Below are positions 24,242 through 31,181 of a DNA stretch of 34,357 bases, one piece after another. The notes below the pieces were generated by a model. That model saw only the letters and a list, made by a program, of their open reading frames with translations, was not told where the DNA came from and did not search any database. The stretch is from Myxococcales bacterium (GTDB lineage: Bacteria; Myxococcota_A; UBA9160; SMWR01): NCBI GenBank assembly GCA_029863845.1, contig JAOTUO010000003.1:1-34357 (forward strand), read 5' to 3'. Made by a program: the position numbers and the translations under genes. The first letter of the stretch is position 1; each line of letters begins with the position of its first letter.

Positions 24242-24961
24242 CTAGGAGCCCACCACCTTCTTGCGCGCGGCTCGCAGGACCGGCATGCGCAGGCTCGACC
24301 CCCTGGCGAGCCGACGCAGGTCGTTCGGCGCGACGAAGTCGAGCATCCGGATCGCGAGGGGCACCGGCGTCCGGGGGTTGCGGACCAACGCGAGCGCCAC
24401 CTCCGGCCGCTGCGCCCACTCGCGCCGGTCGACGATCGCCTTCAGGAGGTCCGGCGCCAGCGTCGCCATCCGGGCGATGGTCGCAACCTCGTCGAGCTTG
24501 AGACCCGGGTTCTGGAGGACGTACTGTTGGAGCGAGTGGTTGGTTCCCCGCATGATCTGCATGCGTTCGTCGCGGTTGCCGTGGCGGGCCCGATGGATCA
24601 TCTGGGCGGGGTTGTCCCCCGCCTCGTGCGGACCGGCGCCCGCCGGCGCGGCGTCCGTCGCGATCGAGTGCGCGGCGGTTCCGGCGGGGGCGCCGCCCGC
24701 CGCGCGCGCGGACGCGACGACGGCGGCGAGCTCGGGGTCGTCTGCGGCGAAGGCGATCGCCACGCCGACGCCGGGCACCGTCTGCACGACCTGCCCCGGC
24801 AGGGAGACGCTCGCCTCCGCGGTCGCGATCTCGAGCTCGACCGCCGCGTAGAGCTCCAGGCCCGGCGGCGCTTCGACGCGGACGAGGAACCCGCCCGCGG
24901 CGAACTGCTCGCTGTCGGCGACCAGATCCGCGGGACAGTCGTACCGGACTCGAAAGCGCAC
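24242..24961 (-). CDS. PilZ-like domain protein with C-terminal helical repeat region
   Basis: A 239-residue protein. Residues 1-75 have the pattern of the divergent PilZ-like domains known from myxobacteria ('FAAGGFLVRVEAPPGLELYA' then 'LPGQVVQTVPGVGVAIAF'), but the c-di-GMP RxxxR and (D/N)xSxxG motifs are not intact, so ligand binding is doubtful. An Ala-rich linker leads to residues 125-239, which are helical with repeat-like segments ('QIMRGTNHSLQQYVLQNPGL', 'RPEVALALVRNPRTPVPLAI', 'LDFVAPNDLRRLARGSSLRM') resembling HEAT-like/DUF2336-type helical domains. It starts at GTG. The role is unknown; gliding, polarity or surface signalling would fit this domain mix. It is divergent from the cytochrome operon across a 608-bp gap. 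Confidence 0.65.
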   Translation of the reverse strand: MRFRVRYDCPADLVADSEQFAAGGFLVRVEAPPGLELYAAVELEIATAEASVSLPGQVVQTVPGVGVAIAFAADDPELAAVVASARAAGGAPAGTAAHSIATDAAPAGAGPHEAGDNPAQMIHRARHGNRDERMQIMRGTNHSLQQYVLQNPGLKLDEVATIARMATLAPDLLKAIVDRREWAQRPEVALALVRNPRTPVPLAIRMLDFVAPNDLRRLARGSSLRMPVLRAARKKVVGS

Positions 24962-25162
24962 GGGGACGTCAGGCCTGCGATCCGAGCCGTGGGCGTGGTG
25001 GTAGGGGAGGGCGCTGCCGTGCGAGCCCGTCGCAGATCGCCGAGTGGAGGAACGCGAGATTCCCGGCGAGATACGCTGCCACCGGTCCCACGCTATCTCG
25101 GACCCGATGCGCGTGCACGGAGCGGCGCCCGCGTCGTACCCCCCGAGCCGGAGCGAAGCCGG

Positions 25163-25183
25163 CTTGGGGTTTCTTGCCCCAGG
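25163..25183. promoter_or_regulatory. Possible enhancer-binding-protein site
   Basis: cttgggg-tttcttg-ccccagg is an inverted repeat (6 of 7 arms match) centred about 160 bp upstream of the expected sigma-54 start point, a usual distance for activator sites. Only symmetry and position support it. Confidence 0.3.
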
Positions 25184-25310
25184 GTGTCCGGGGTGCGTGG
25201 CGGGCTGTCCCAGGCCGATCCCCGCCGCCGGCGGTCGAGGCGCGCACCCGATCCGCTAACGCCCCGTGGCGCAGCGGCTTTTCGTCGCTTCGGGCGGCCG
25301 TGCCCCAGTC

Positions 25311-25325
25311 TGGCACAGAGCTTGC
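25311..25325 (+). promoter_or_regulatory. Sigma-54 (RpoN) promoter of the cytochrome operon
   Basis: TGGCAC-agagc-TTGC matches the -24/-12 consensus TGGCAC-N5-TTGC at every defined position, with correct GG to GC spacing, and points toward the first multiheme gene 245 bp downstream. Transcription would start near 25337 and need an enhancer-binding activator. Confidence 0.72.
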
Positions 25326-25569
25326 GATGCCACCCCGGGGACCCGAGGGTCCGAGCCGACCCATCGGGCGCGTGACCGTCGCTCCGCTGCGACCGGACAC
25401 GAGGGCCTCGAGGTTCTCGGGGCGCTGCTCGTGACGTGGGGCCCGGGGTGCGCGTGCGCGGCTCGAGGGGAGAGACCTGCATCGACCGGGCGCGCTCCCC
25501 CCAGCGCAGCGAGCCTGCGCGCGGCAGCCCATAGTGACAGGGCTCCAGCGTAGCGGGAGGAGACGGTTC

Positions 25570-27735
25570 ATGTCGCATCGGCCAAGGATCGCATTCCCGC
25601 TCGTCGTGCTCGCCTTGCTCGCCGGCGCATCCGTTGCCGCCGCCGCGATCGAGGAGCCCGTCTACACCGAGGACGACTACCAGGAGTTCGACAACGCCGA
25701 CTGCCTGGGCTGTCACGAGGACGAAGAGCTGGAGGCGGACACCGAACGCGGCGAAGGGCTCGAGCTCTACGTGGACGAAGCGATCCTGCGGCACTCGGTT
25801 CACAAGGAGCAGAACTGCACCGGCTGTCACCGGGGCGCGCAGGACTTCGAGGACTCCCCCCACAACGAGGGCGAGCCGCTCGCGCTGAACTGCGCGGGCT
25901 CCGAGTGCCACACCGACGTCGTGTCGGAGTACGACAAGAGCATCCACGGGAAATGGCACGCGAAGGGAGACGAGGAAGCCGCGACCTGCAAGGACTGCCA
26001 CGGCAACCACGCAATCCTGCCTTCTTCGGATCGAAAGTCCAGAACCAACAAGTTCAACCTCCACAAGACCTGCGCCGAGTGTCACGAGAGCGAAGTCGTC
26101 CTCGATTCCCGCCCCATCGATTACGACGCGGCGGTGTCCGACTTCGTCGACTCGATCCACGGGAAGGCGCTGCTGGTGGACGGACTGATCGTGGCTCCGA
26201 CCTGCAATGACTGCCACGGCGTCCACAACATCCTGTCCAAGGAAGACCCGGATTCCAGGGTCAGCAGAGAGATGGTGCCGAAGACCTGCGGCGAGTGTCA
26301 CGTCCTGGTGGAGGGCGTCTTCAACGCGAGCGTCCACGGAATGACCCTCAACTCCCACGACGTCAGCGCCCCGGTCTGCACCACCTGCCATCCCTCGCAC
26401 GTCTCCGAGCTGCCCTCGGGTCTGGAGTTCCGCCTGCACGCGGACCGGATGTGCGGCGATTGTCACGCAGAGCAGCTCGCCGGCTACCGCGACACCTTCC
26501 ACGGCAAGGCGATTGCGCTGGGTCGCCAGGACGTCGCGGCCTGTTACGACTGCCACGGCCACCACGACATCGCCGAGACCCACGATCCAGTCTCGTACAT
26601 CAGCGACGAACGACGGGTGGAGACCTGCAAGAAGTGTCACCCGGCCGCCAACGCGAACTTCGCCCGCTACATGGTCCACGCCAACCACTCCGACCGGGAA
26701 GCCTATCCCCAGCTCTACTACGTCTTCTGGGGCATGACCTGGCTTCTGATCGGAACCTTCGCCTTCTTCGCACTGCACACTCTCCTGTGGCTCTATCGCT
26801 CCATGGCTCTCTACATGAGCGATTCGAGGGAGTGGCGCGACGTGAAGAACCAGGTCCGGGAAGACACCGAAGAGTTCACCCGCTTCACGCCGCTGGACCG
26901 CTTCCTGCACGGCCTGGTCATCGTCAGCTTCCTGCTTCTGGTCATGACGGGAATGCCGCTCAAGTTCTACTACACGGACTGGGCCAAGGTGCTGCTCGGC
27001 GTCATGGGCGGCCAGGCCGTCGCGGCCGTCCTCCACCGCGTGGGAGCCCTGGTCACGATCTTCTACTTCACGGTCCACGTCAGCGCCGTTCTCTACGCGC
27101 TCTTCCAGGGGCGGCGGCGCTTCTTGAATTCGGAGACCGGAAGAATCGACCTCAAGAAGATCGGCGCGGCGCTCACCGGCCCGGATTCTCCGATGCCCGG
27201 CATCCAGGACTTCAAGGACGTCATCGCCCACAACAAGTGGTTCTTCGGGATGGGACCCAAGCCGCAGTTCGACCGCTGGACCTACTGGGAGAAGTTCGAC
27301 TACATGGCGGTCTTCTGGGGCGTGGCGATGATCGGTGCGAGCGGACTGATCATGTGGTTCCCCGAATTCTTCACCCTGCTCCTGCCGGGCTGGTCGATCA
27401 ATGTGGCTCACATCATCCATTCCGACGAGGCGCTGCTGGCGGCCGGCTTCATCTTCACCTTCCATTTCTTCAACGTGCACTTCCGACCCGACAAGTTCCC
27501 GATGGATCCCGTGATGTTCTCCGGCCGAATGTCCAAGTCGGAGCTGATGCACGAGCGCGGGAAGCTGTACGAGCGCTGGGTCGCCGACGGGACACTGGAC
27601 CAGCACCGTGCGGGTCACGAGTGGGATGCCTGGAAGAAGATCGCGCTGCCCGCCGGCTTCATCGCGTTCCTGATCGGCGTCGGCCTGATGATCCTGATCT
27701 ACGTCGCCATGGCGAGCCGCCTTACCGGAGAGTAG
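25570..27735 (+). CDS. CbcL-like multiheme cytochrome c/b fusion, 11 c-type haem motifs
   Basis: A 721-residue inner-membrane electron carrier. A Sec signal ('RIAFPLVVLALLAGASVAAAA') is followed by a periplasmic domain (to about residue 380) with ten CxxCH motifs (CLGCH, CTGCH, CKDCH, CAECH, CNDCH, CGECH, CTTCH, CGDCH, CYDCH, CKKCH) plus one CX4CH site, CAGSECH. The rest is a membrane domain of the FdnI/HydC-like cytochrome b type, with about six helices and His residues such as 'FLHGLVIVSFLLLVMTGMPL' and 'VLHRVGALVTIFYFTVH'. The same order occurs in Geobacter CbcL, a quinol-linked cytochrome used for low-potential metal reduction, which has nine c-haems. The ATG has GGGAGGAG upstream; the next gene starts 5 bp after the stop. 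The electron acceptor is unknown. Confidence 0.9.
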   Translation: MSHRPRIAFPLVVLALLAGASVAAAAIEEPVYTEDDYQEFDNADCLGCHEDEELEADTERGEGLELYVDEAILRHSVHKEQNCTGCHRGAQDFEDSPHNEGEPLALNCAGSECHTDVVSEYDKSIHGKWHAKGDEEAATCKDCHGNHAILPSSDRKSRTNKFNLHKTCAECHESEVVLDSRPIDYDAAVSDFVDSIHGKALLVDGLIVAPTCNDCHGVHNILSKEDPDSRVSREMVPKTCGECHVLVEGVFNASVHGMTLNSHDVSAPVCTTCHPSHVSELPSGLEFRLHADRMCGDCHAEQLAGYRDTFHGKAIALGRQDVAACYDCHGHHDIAETHDPVSYISDERRVETCKKCHPAANANFARYMVHANHSDREAYPQLYYVFWGMTWLLIGTFAFFALHTLLWLYRSMALYMSDSREWRDVKNQVREDTEEFTRFTPLDRFLHGLVIVSFLLLVMTGMPLKFYYTDWAKVLLGVMGGQAVAAVLHRVGALVTIFYFTVHVSAVLYALFQGRRRFLNSETGRIDLKKIGAALTGPDSPMPGIQDFKDVIAHNKWFFGMGPKPQFDRWTYWEKFDYMAVFWGVAMIGASGLIMWFPEFFTLLLPGWSINVAHIIHSDEALLAAGFIFTFHFFNVHFRPDKFPMDPVMFSGRMSKSELMHERGKLYERWVADGTLDQHRAGHEWDAWKKIALPAGFIAFLIGVGLMILIYVAMASRLTGE

Positions 27736-27740
27736 TCGCC

Positions 27741-29687
27741 ATGTCGGGCATCGCAGCGCGCAGCAGCACGAGCTTCCTCGAGCCGCGAGTCGCTCTGGCG
27801 GTCTCCGTCCTGCTGCTGCTGGGATGGGTGGGCTTCGCAAAGGCCGCCCAAGCGGATCTCGAAGACGCAGCTCCCGAGGAGGAGATCGAGGCCGAGTCCT
27901 GCGGAGACTGTCACGACGAAGGTCGCGAGGACGCGCCGATCGTCACCCCGGACTTGATCGAGAGCTCCGTACACGAGGACCTGGAGTGTGAAGACTGTCA
28001 CGCCGACGCAGAGGTCGACCTACACGAGCAGCAACTCGATCTCGTCGCGTGCGAAGACTGCCACGAGGACGAAGCGGAGGTCTACGTAAAACACGGAAGG
28101 CTGGCGGTCGGAACGGACGTAGACCTCCCCAGCTGTTCCGACTGCCACGGCACGCACGAAATCCTCGTATCCGACGACGAGGCTTCGCGGGTCCATCCCC
28201 TGAATCTGCCCGATACGTGCGGAAGCTGCCACGAGGACTATGCCCTCACACTGAACCACAAATTCCTCCCGAAGCATCCGGTCGAGACGTACAGGGAGAG
28301 CGTGCACGGCAAGGCGACCTCTGGCGGTCGCTACAAGGCCGCGACCTGCAACGATTGTCATTCCACCGACAATACGGCGCACCGGATCCTCTCTCCGGGT
28401 GATCCGGAATCCACGATCAATCACTTCGCCATTCCCCGGACATGCGGTCGGTGCCACGAAGCCATCGAAAAAGACTACTGGGACGGAATTCATGGGCAGC
28501 TGACTGCGAGGGGGGAGACCGAGTCGCCCGTGTGCACCCACTGTCACGGCGAGCACCGGATCATTTCGCCCGACGATCCGCGCTCGCCCGTCAGCCCCAG
28601 CCACGTGGCGGAGGCGACCTGCGCCCCCTGCCACGAGTCGGCCACACTCAACGAGAAATACGGGATTCCGGCGGGACGCCTGGCTTCCTTCATCGATTCC
28701 TATCACGGATTGAAGAGCAAGGCGGGTGACGTCTCGGTTGCGAATTGCGCCTCGTGTCATGGTGCACACCGGATACTGCCGCATACGGATGAAACCTCGT
28801 CGATCTATGTCGACAATTTGCAGCAGACCTGCGGCGAATGTCATCCGGGCATTTCCGAAGAAATGGCTCAGTCGAAGATCCACGAAATCGGCTGGACGCG
28901 TATGAGCGGCTGGCCCGACTTCTTTGCGGTCATGTACATGATCATGATCACGGTCACCCTCTTCGGGATGCTCCTCTACATCGCTATGGACTTCCGACGG
29001 CAGCTCGGGAAGGTGCTGCGCGCAGAGCAGGTCCGACGCATGACGCGATGGGAGCTCTTGCAGCACACCGGGCTGATGATCGCGTTCCTCGTCATGGTCG
29101 TTACGGGCTTCGCGCTTCGGTTCTCGGACGCGTGGTGGGCGACGCTGCTGTTCGGCAGGGAAGGCGGGTTCCCGCTGCGCAACACGATTCACCGGGCCAC
29201 GGGGGTGATTCTGGTACTGCTGTCGCTGGCGCACCTCTTCTACCTGCGCGGCACCCGAGGACGCGAATTCCTCAGGGATGTCTTTCCTTCGCTGAGCGAT
29301 CTCGTTCAGCTTCGTCAGATGCTCCGGTACAACCTGGGGCTTTCGGACGAGAGGCCGCGCTTTGGCAGGTTCGGCTTCGGTGAGAAGTTCGAGTACTGGG
29401 CGCTGGTGTGGGGAATGGTCATCATGACCGTGACCGGCACGATGCTGTGGTTCGACAACTACTTCGTGAGGATCGTGCCCAAGGGCGTGCTCGACGTGAT
29501 GTTGGTGATCCACTATTACGAGGCGTGGCTGGCGACCATCTCGATCCTGATCTGGCACATGTATTCGACGATCTTCAATCCGGCCGTGTATCCGATGAAT
29601 CCTTCCTGGCTCACCGGCAAGATGCCGGTCGAGCAGTACCGGCATGAGCACCTGGGTGACGAAGTGGACGCCGGATGGCACCTGTGA
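27741..29687 (+). CDS. Second CbcL-like multiheme cytochrome c/b fusion, 11 c-type haem motifs
   Basis: A 648-residue paralogue of the preceding protein with the same plan. The N-terminus has a signal ('LAVSVLLLLGWVGFAKAAQA'). The periplasmic part holds eleven CxxCH motifs (CGDCH, CEDCH twice, CSDCH, CGSCH, CNDCH, CGRCH, CTHCH, CAPCH, CASCH, CGECH). Five membrane helices follow from 'FFAVMYMIMITVTLFGMLLY', including 'LLQHTGLMIAFLVMVVTGFA' and 'NTIHRATGVILVLLSLAHLF', with His residues placed for two b-haems. Start: ATG with GGAGAG upstream, inside the previous stop region. It differs from its neighbour enough that this is an old duplication. The sequence is visibly lower in GC than the rest of the window. 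The ORF-track line 26295-29687 fuses a shadow frame to it. Confidence 0.9.
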   Translation: MSGIAARSSTSFLEPRVALAVSVLLLLGWVGFAKAAQADLEDAAPEEEIEAESCGDCHDEGREDAPIVTPDLIESSVHEDLECEDCHADAEVDLHEQQLDLVACEDCHEDEAEVYVKHGRLAVGTDVDLPSCSDCHGTHEILVSDDEASRVHPLNLPDTCGSCHEDYALTLNHKFLPKHPVETYRESVHGKATSGGRYKAATCNDCHSTDNTAHRILSPGDPESTINHFAIPRTCGRCHEAIEKDYWDGIHGQLTARGETESPVCTHCHGEHRIISPDDPRSPVSPSHVAEATCAPCHESATLNEKYGIPAGRLASFIDSYHGLKSKAGDVSVANCASCHGAHRILPHTDETSSIYVDNLQQTCGECHPGISEEMAQSKIHEIGWTRMSGWPDFFAVMYMIMITVTLFGMLLYIAMDFRRQLGKVLRAEQVRRMTRWELLQHTGLMIAFLVMVVTGFALRFSDAWWATLLFGREGGFPLRNTIHRATGVILVLLSLAHLFYLRGTRGREFLRDVFPSLSDLVQLRQMLRYNLGLSDERPRFGRFGFGEKFEYWALVWGMVIMTVTGTMLWFDNYFVRIVPKGVLDVMLVIHYYEAWLATISILIWHMYSTIFNPAVYPMNPSWLTGKMPVEQYRHEHLGDEVDAGWHL

Positions 29688-30081
29688 CCGGGACGCTGGC
29701 ACGCGACCTCGAATAGCCGAGGCCAACGAGGTGTCCGCGAGCAGCCGTGTCCCACGCGCGGCCGAGGACCTACACCGGAACAGCAGTCTGCGGGCTCCCT
29801 GGGATGAGGGGTGGCTCGCTCGGGGCGAGCGCCCGACGCAGTCGCGGACTGTGTCGATTCGCCCGCCGGACTGTAGAGGCACACCCCAGGCAGCGCCCCT
29901 GCGGTGCAGGCCCGGCAGCCTGCGCGCACCGTCCCGTAGCACTGTGTTTTCAGGCAGTTAGAGATTCGATGCGATGGGTACGAGCGGTGGTATGGCTCTT
30001 GCAATACGCGAAGGACGGCTGGCGGCGGGCGATGGCGCTCGTCCGTGCGGGCCGGTGCGGGTCTTCCACGAGGCACGCCTC
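29688..30081. other. 394-bp intergenic region between cytochromes and the FeS/NrfD unit
   Basis: No credible gene seen; the 105-residue plus ORF at 29644-29961 starts inside the cytochrome gene and has no family features. It contains two small GC-rich stems without T tracts (gctcgc-tcggg-gcgagc at 29814-29830 and gcaggc-ccggca-gcctgc at 29906-29923) and a possible sigma-54 promoter near 29988. Confidence 0.5.
29988..30003 (+). promoter_or_regulatory. Possible second sigma-54 promoter
   Basis: TGGTAT-ggctc-TTGCA has the invariant GG and GC at correct spacing, with TAT where CAC is preferred. It lies 79 bp before the small membrane-protein gene. The match is weaker than the one near 25311, but the same promoter class twice in one locus is suggestive. 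Confidence 0.4.
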
Positions 30082-30204
30082 ATGGTTGCCATCTTCGTCG
30101 TCCTGTTGATCCTCGGGCTGGTCGCCATCGACGCGGCTCTCCAGCTGAGAAAGCGGCGTCGGGAGCAGCGGGCGATTTCGCCCGATCTCTCTCGAGACCG
30201 CTAG
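30082..30204 (+). CDS. Small single-pass membrane protein
   Basis: A 40-residue protein with one hydrophobic helix ('VAIFVVLLILGLVAIDAAL') and a basic tail ('RKRRREQ'), an N-out/C-in style anchor. The ATG at 30082 has GAGG 8 nt upstream; a GTG at 30055 would add nine residues ('RVFHEARL'). No family is recognised. Its place directly before an FeS/NrfD pair suggests a small accessory subunit of that membrane complex, such as seen in many respiratory complexes, but this rests on position only. Because it is so short, the gene itself is a moderate-confidence call. Confidence 0.5.
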   Translation: MVAIFVVLLILGLVAIDAALQLRKRRREQRAISPDLSRDR

Positions 30205-30262
30205 CCGGGCCCGCAAGCGTCCCCGCCGTCCGCGAGCCGGGCGGGAGTACGACACGTCCCGG

Positions 30263-30287
30263 CCGCTCCCGTCGACGACGGGAGCGG
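30263..30287. other. Strong hairpin upstream of the FeS gene
   Basis: ccgctcccgtc-gac-gacgggagcgg is a perfect 11-bp stem with a 3-nt loop, in the 150-bp gap before the FeS gene and overlapping a 10-bp palindrome ggacgcgtcc at its right side. No T tract follows. It may set relative expression within the operon (RNA processing or stability) or act as an operator. Confidence 0.6.
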
Positions 30288-30354
30288 ACGCGTCCATGCG
30301 TACGTGCGGAGCCGCATCGCAGGCCTGTGACGGACGCGGGAGGAGGCGAGTGCG

Positions 30355-31176
30355 ATGGCCCTGGGCATCTTGACCGACATCACCCGGTGCGTCGGCTGCA
30401 GAGCCTGTGTCTACGCCTGCAAGGAGATCAACGATCTGCCGAGGGACGAGGCGCGCCATCTCAACTCCGAGACCTGGACGTGCGTCGAAGAGCGGGCCGG
30501 ATTGAACGTCCGCAGGCAGTGCATGCACTGCCTGGATCCGGCCTGCGTCTCCGTCTGCCCGGTGGGCGCTCTCCGGAAGACCTCGGAGGGGCCGGTCGTG
30601 TACGACGAGTCCGCCTGCATGGGTTGCCGCTACTGCATGCTGGCCTGCCCGTACCGGGTGCCCAAGTACGAGTGGCAGAGCGCCCTGCCCCGCATGCAGA
30701 AGTGCATCATGTGCTTCCACCAACGGGTCGAGCAGGGCCAGCAGCCCGCCTGCACCGAGGCCTGCCCGGCTCAGGCCACCATGTTCGGCGAGCGGAACGA
30801 CCTGATCCGCGAGGCACGCGCGCGCATCCGGCGGAGCCCGGAGCGCTACGTGGACCACATCTATGGACTGAAGGAGGCAGGCGGAACCTCCGTCCTCTAC
30901 CTCTCCAGCCTGCCTTTCGAGCGGCTGGGTTTCCCGATGAAGCTGGACGTCGAGGCCTACCCGCGGCTGATCTGGAACATCCTGTCGACCATCCCCAACG
31001 TCGTGCTCACCGGTGGAGTGTTCATGTTCGGGCTCTGGTGGCTCATCAACCGCCGCGAGACGCTGAGCGGCACGCCCAGATCGCCGGCGGACGCCCAGAG
31101 CATCGCATCGTCGTCGCAGGACGAAGGCCCGGAGCCCGGAGCGGGTGGAGACCGCACGCGCGCCGAAGAGGAGTGA
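30355..31176 (+). CDS. Four-cluster ferredoxin-like FeS subunit with C-terminal membrane anchor (HybA/FdnH/CbcT-like)
   Basis: A 273-residue electron-transfer subunit. The cysteine sets read 'CVGCRACVYAC', 'CMHCLDPACVSVCP', 'CMGCRYCMLACP' and 'CIMCFHQRVEQGQQPACTEACP', the usual four [4Fe-4S] clusters of the DmsB/HybA/FdnH/NrfC group. A C-terminal helix ('LIWNILSTIPNVVLTGGVFM') precedes a short hydrophilic tail. No TAT signal is visible at the N-terminus ('MALGILTDITRCVGC'), so the clusters probably face the cytoplasm unless the protein is carried by a partner; this is unusual for a HybA-type subunit and worth checking. GGAGGAGG lies before the ATG. The NrfD-type gene follows 5 bp later, its Shine-Dalgarno overlapping this gene's end. 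Confidence 0.9.
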   Translation: MALGILTDITRCVGCRACVYACKEINDLPRDEARHLNSETWTCVEERAGLNVRRQCMHCLDPACVSVCPVGALRKTSEGPVVYDESACMGCRYCMLACPYRVPKYEWQSALPRMQKCIMCFHQRVEQGQQPACTEACPAQATMFGERNDLIREARARIRRSPERYVDHIYGLKEAGGTSVLYLSSLPFERLGFPMKLDVEAYPRLIWNILSTIPNVVLTGGVFMFGLWWLINRRETLSGTPRSPADAQSIASSSQDEGPEPGAGGDRTRAEEE

Positions 31177-31181
31177 CGACC

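Larger units (their letters stand above)
24962..25569. other. 608-bp regulatory intergenic region before the cytochrome operon
   Basis: No credible gene is seen on either strand; the 200-residue minus ORF here is Arg/Pro/Ala-rich shadow sequence without family features. The region holds a near-consensus sigma-54 promoter near 25311, an inverted repeat about 140 bp upstream of it, a small ggaccc-ga-gggtcc stem near 25339-25352, and the Shine-Dalgarno (GGGAGGAG) of the first cytochrome gene. The implied 5' leader of about 230 nt is long. Confidence 0.6.

Noticed and set aside
24969-25571. 200-residue minus ORF between PilZ-like and cytochrome genes
   Set aside because: No domain or signal features; Pro/Arg/Ala-rich; it covers the sigma-54 promoter region.
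29698-29716. TGGCACG-containing sequence as a sigma-54 promoter
   Set aside because: ctggcacgcgacctcg lacks the TTGC -12 element at the right spacing. Similar partial matches after fhs and near 15256 fail the same way.
29644-29961. 105-residue plus ORF after the second cytochrome
   Set aside because: It begins inside the cytochrome gene in another frame and shows no family pattern or ribosome site.
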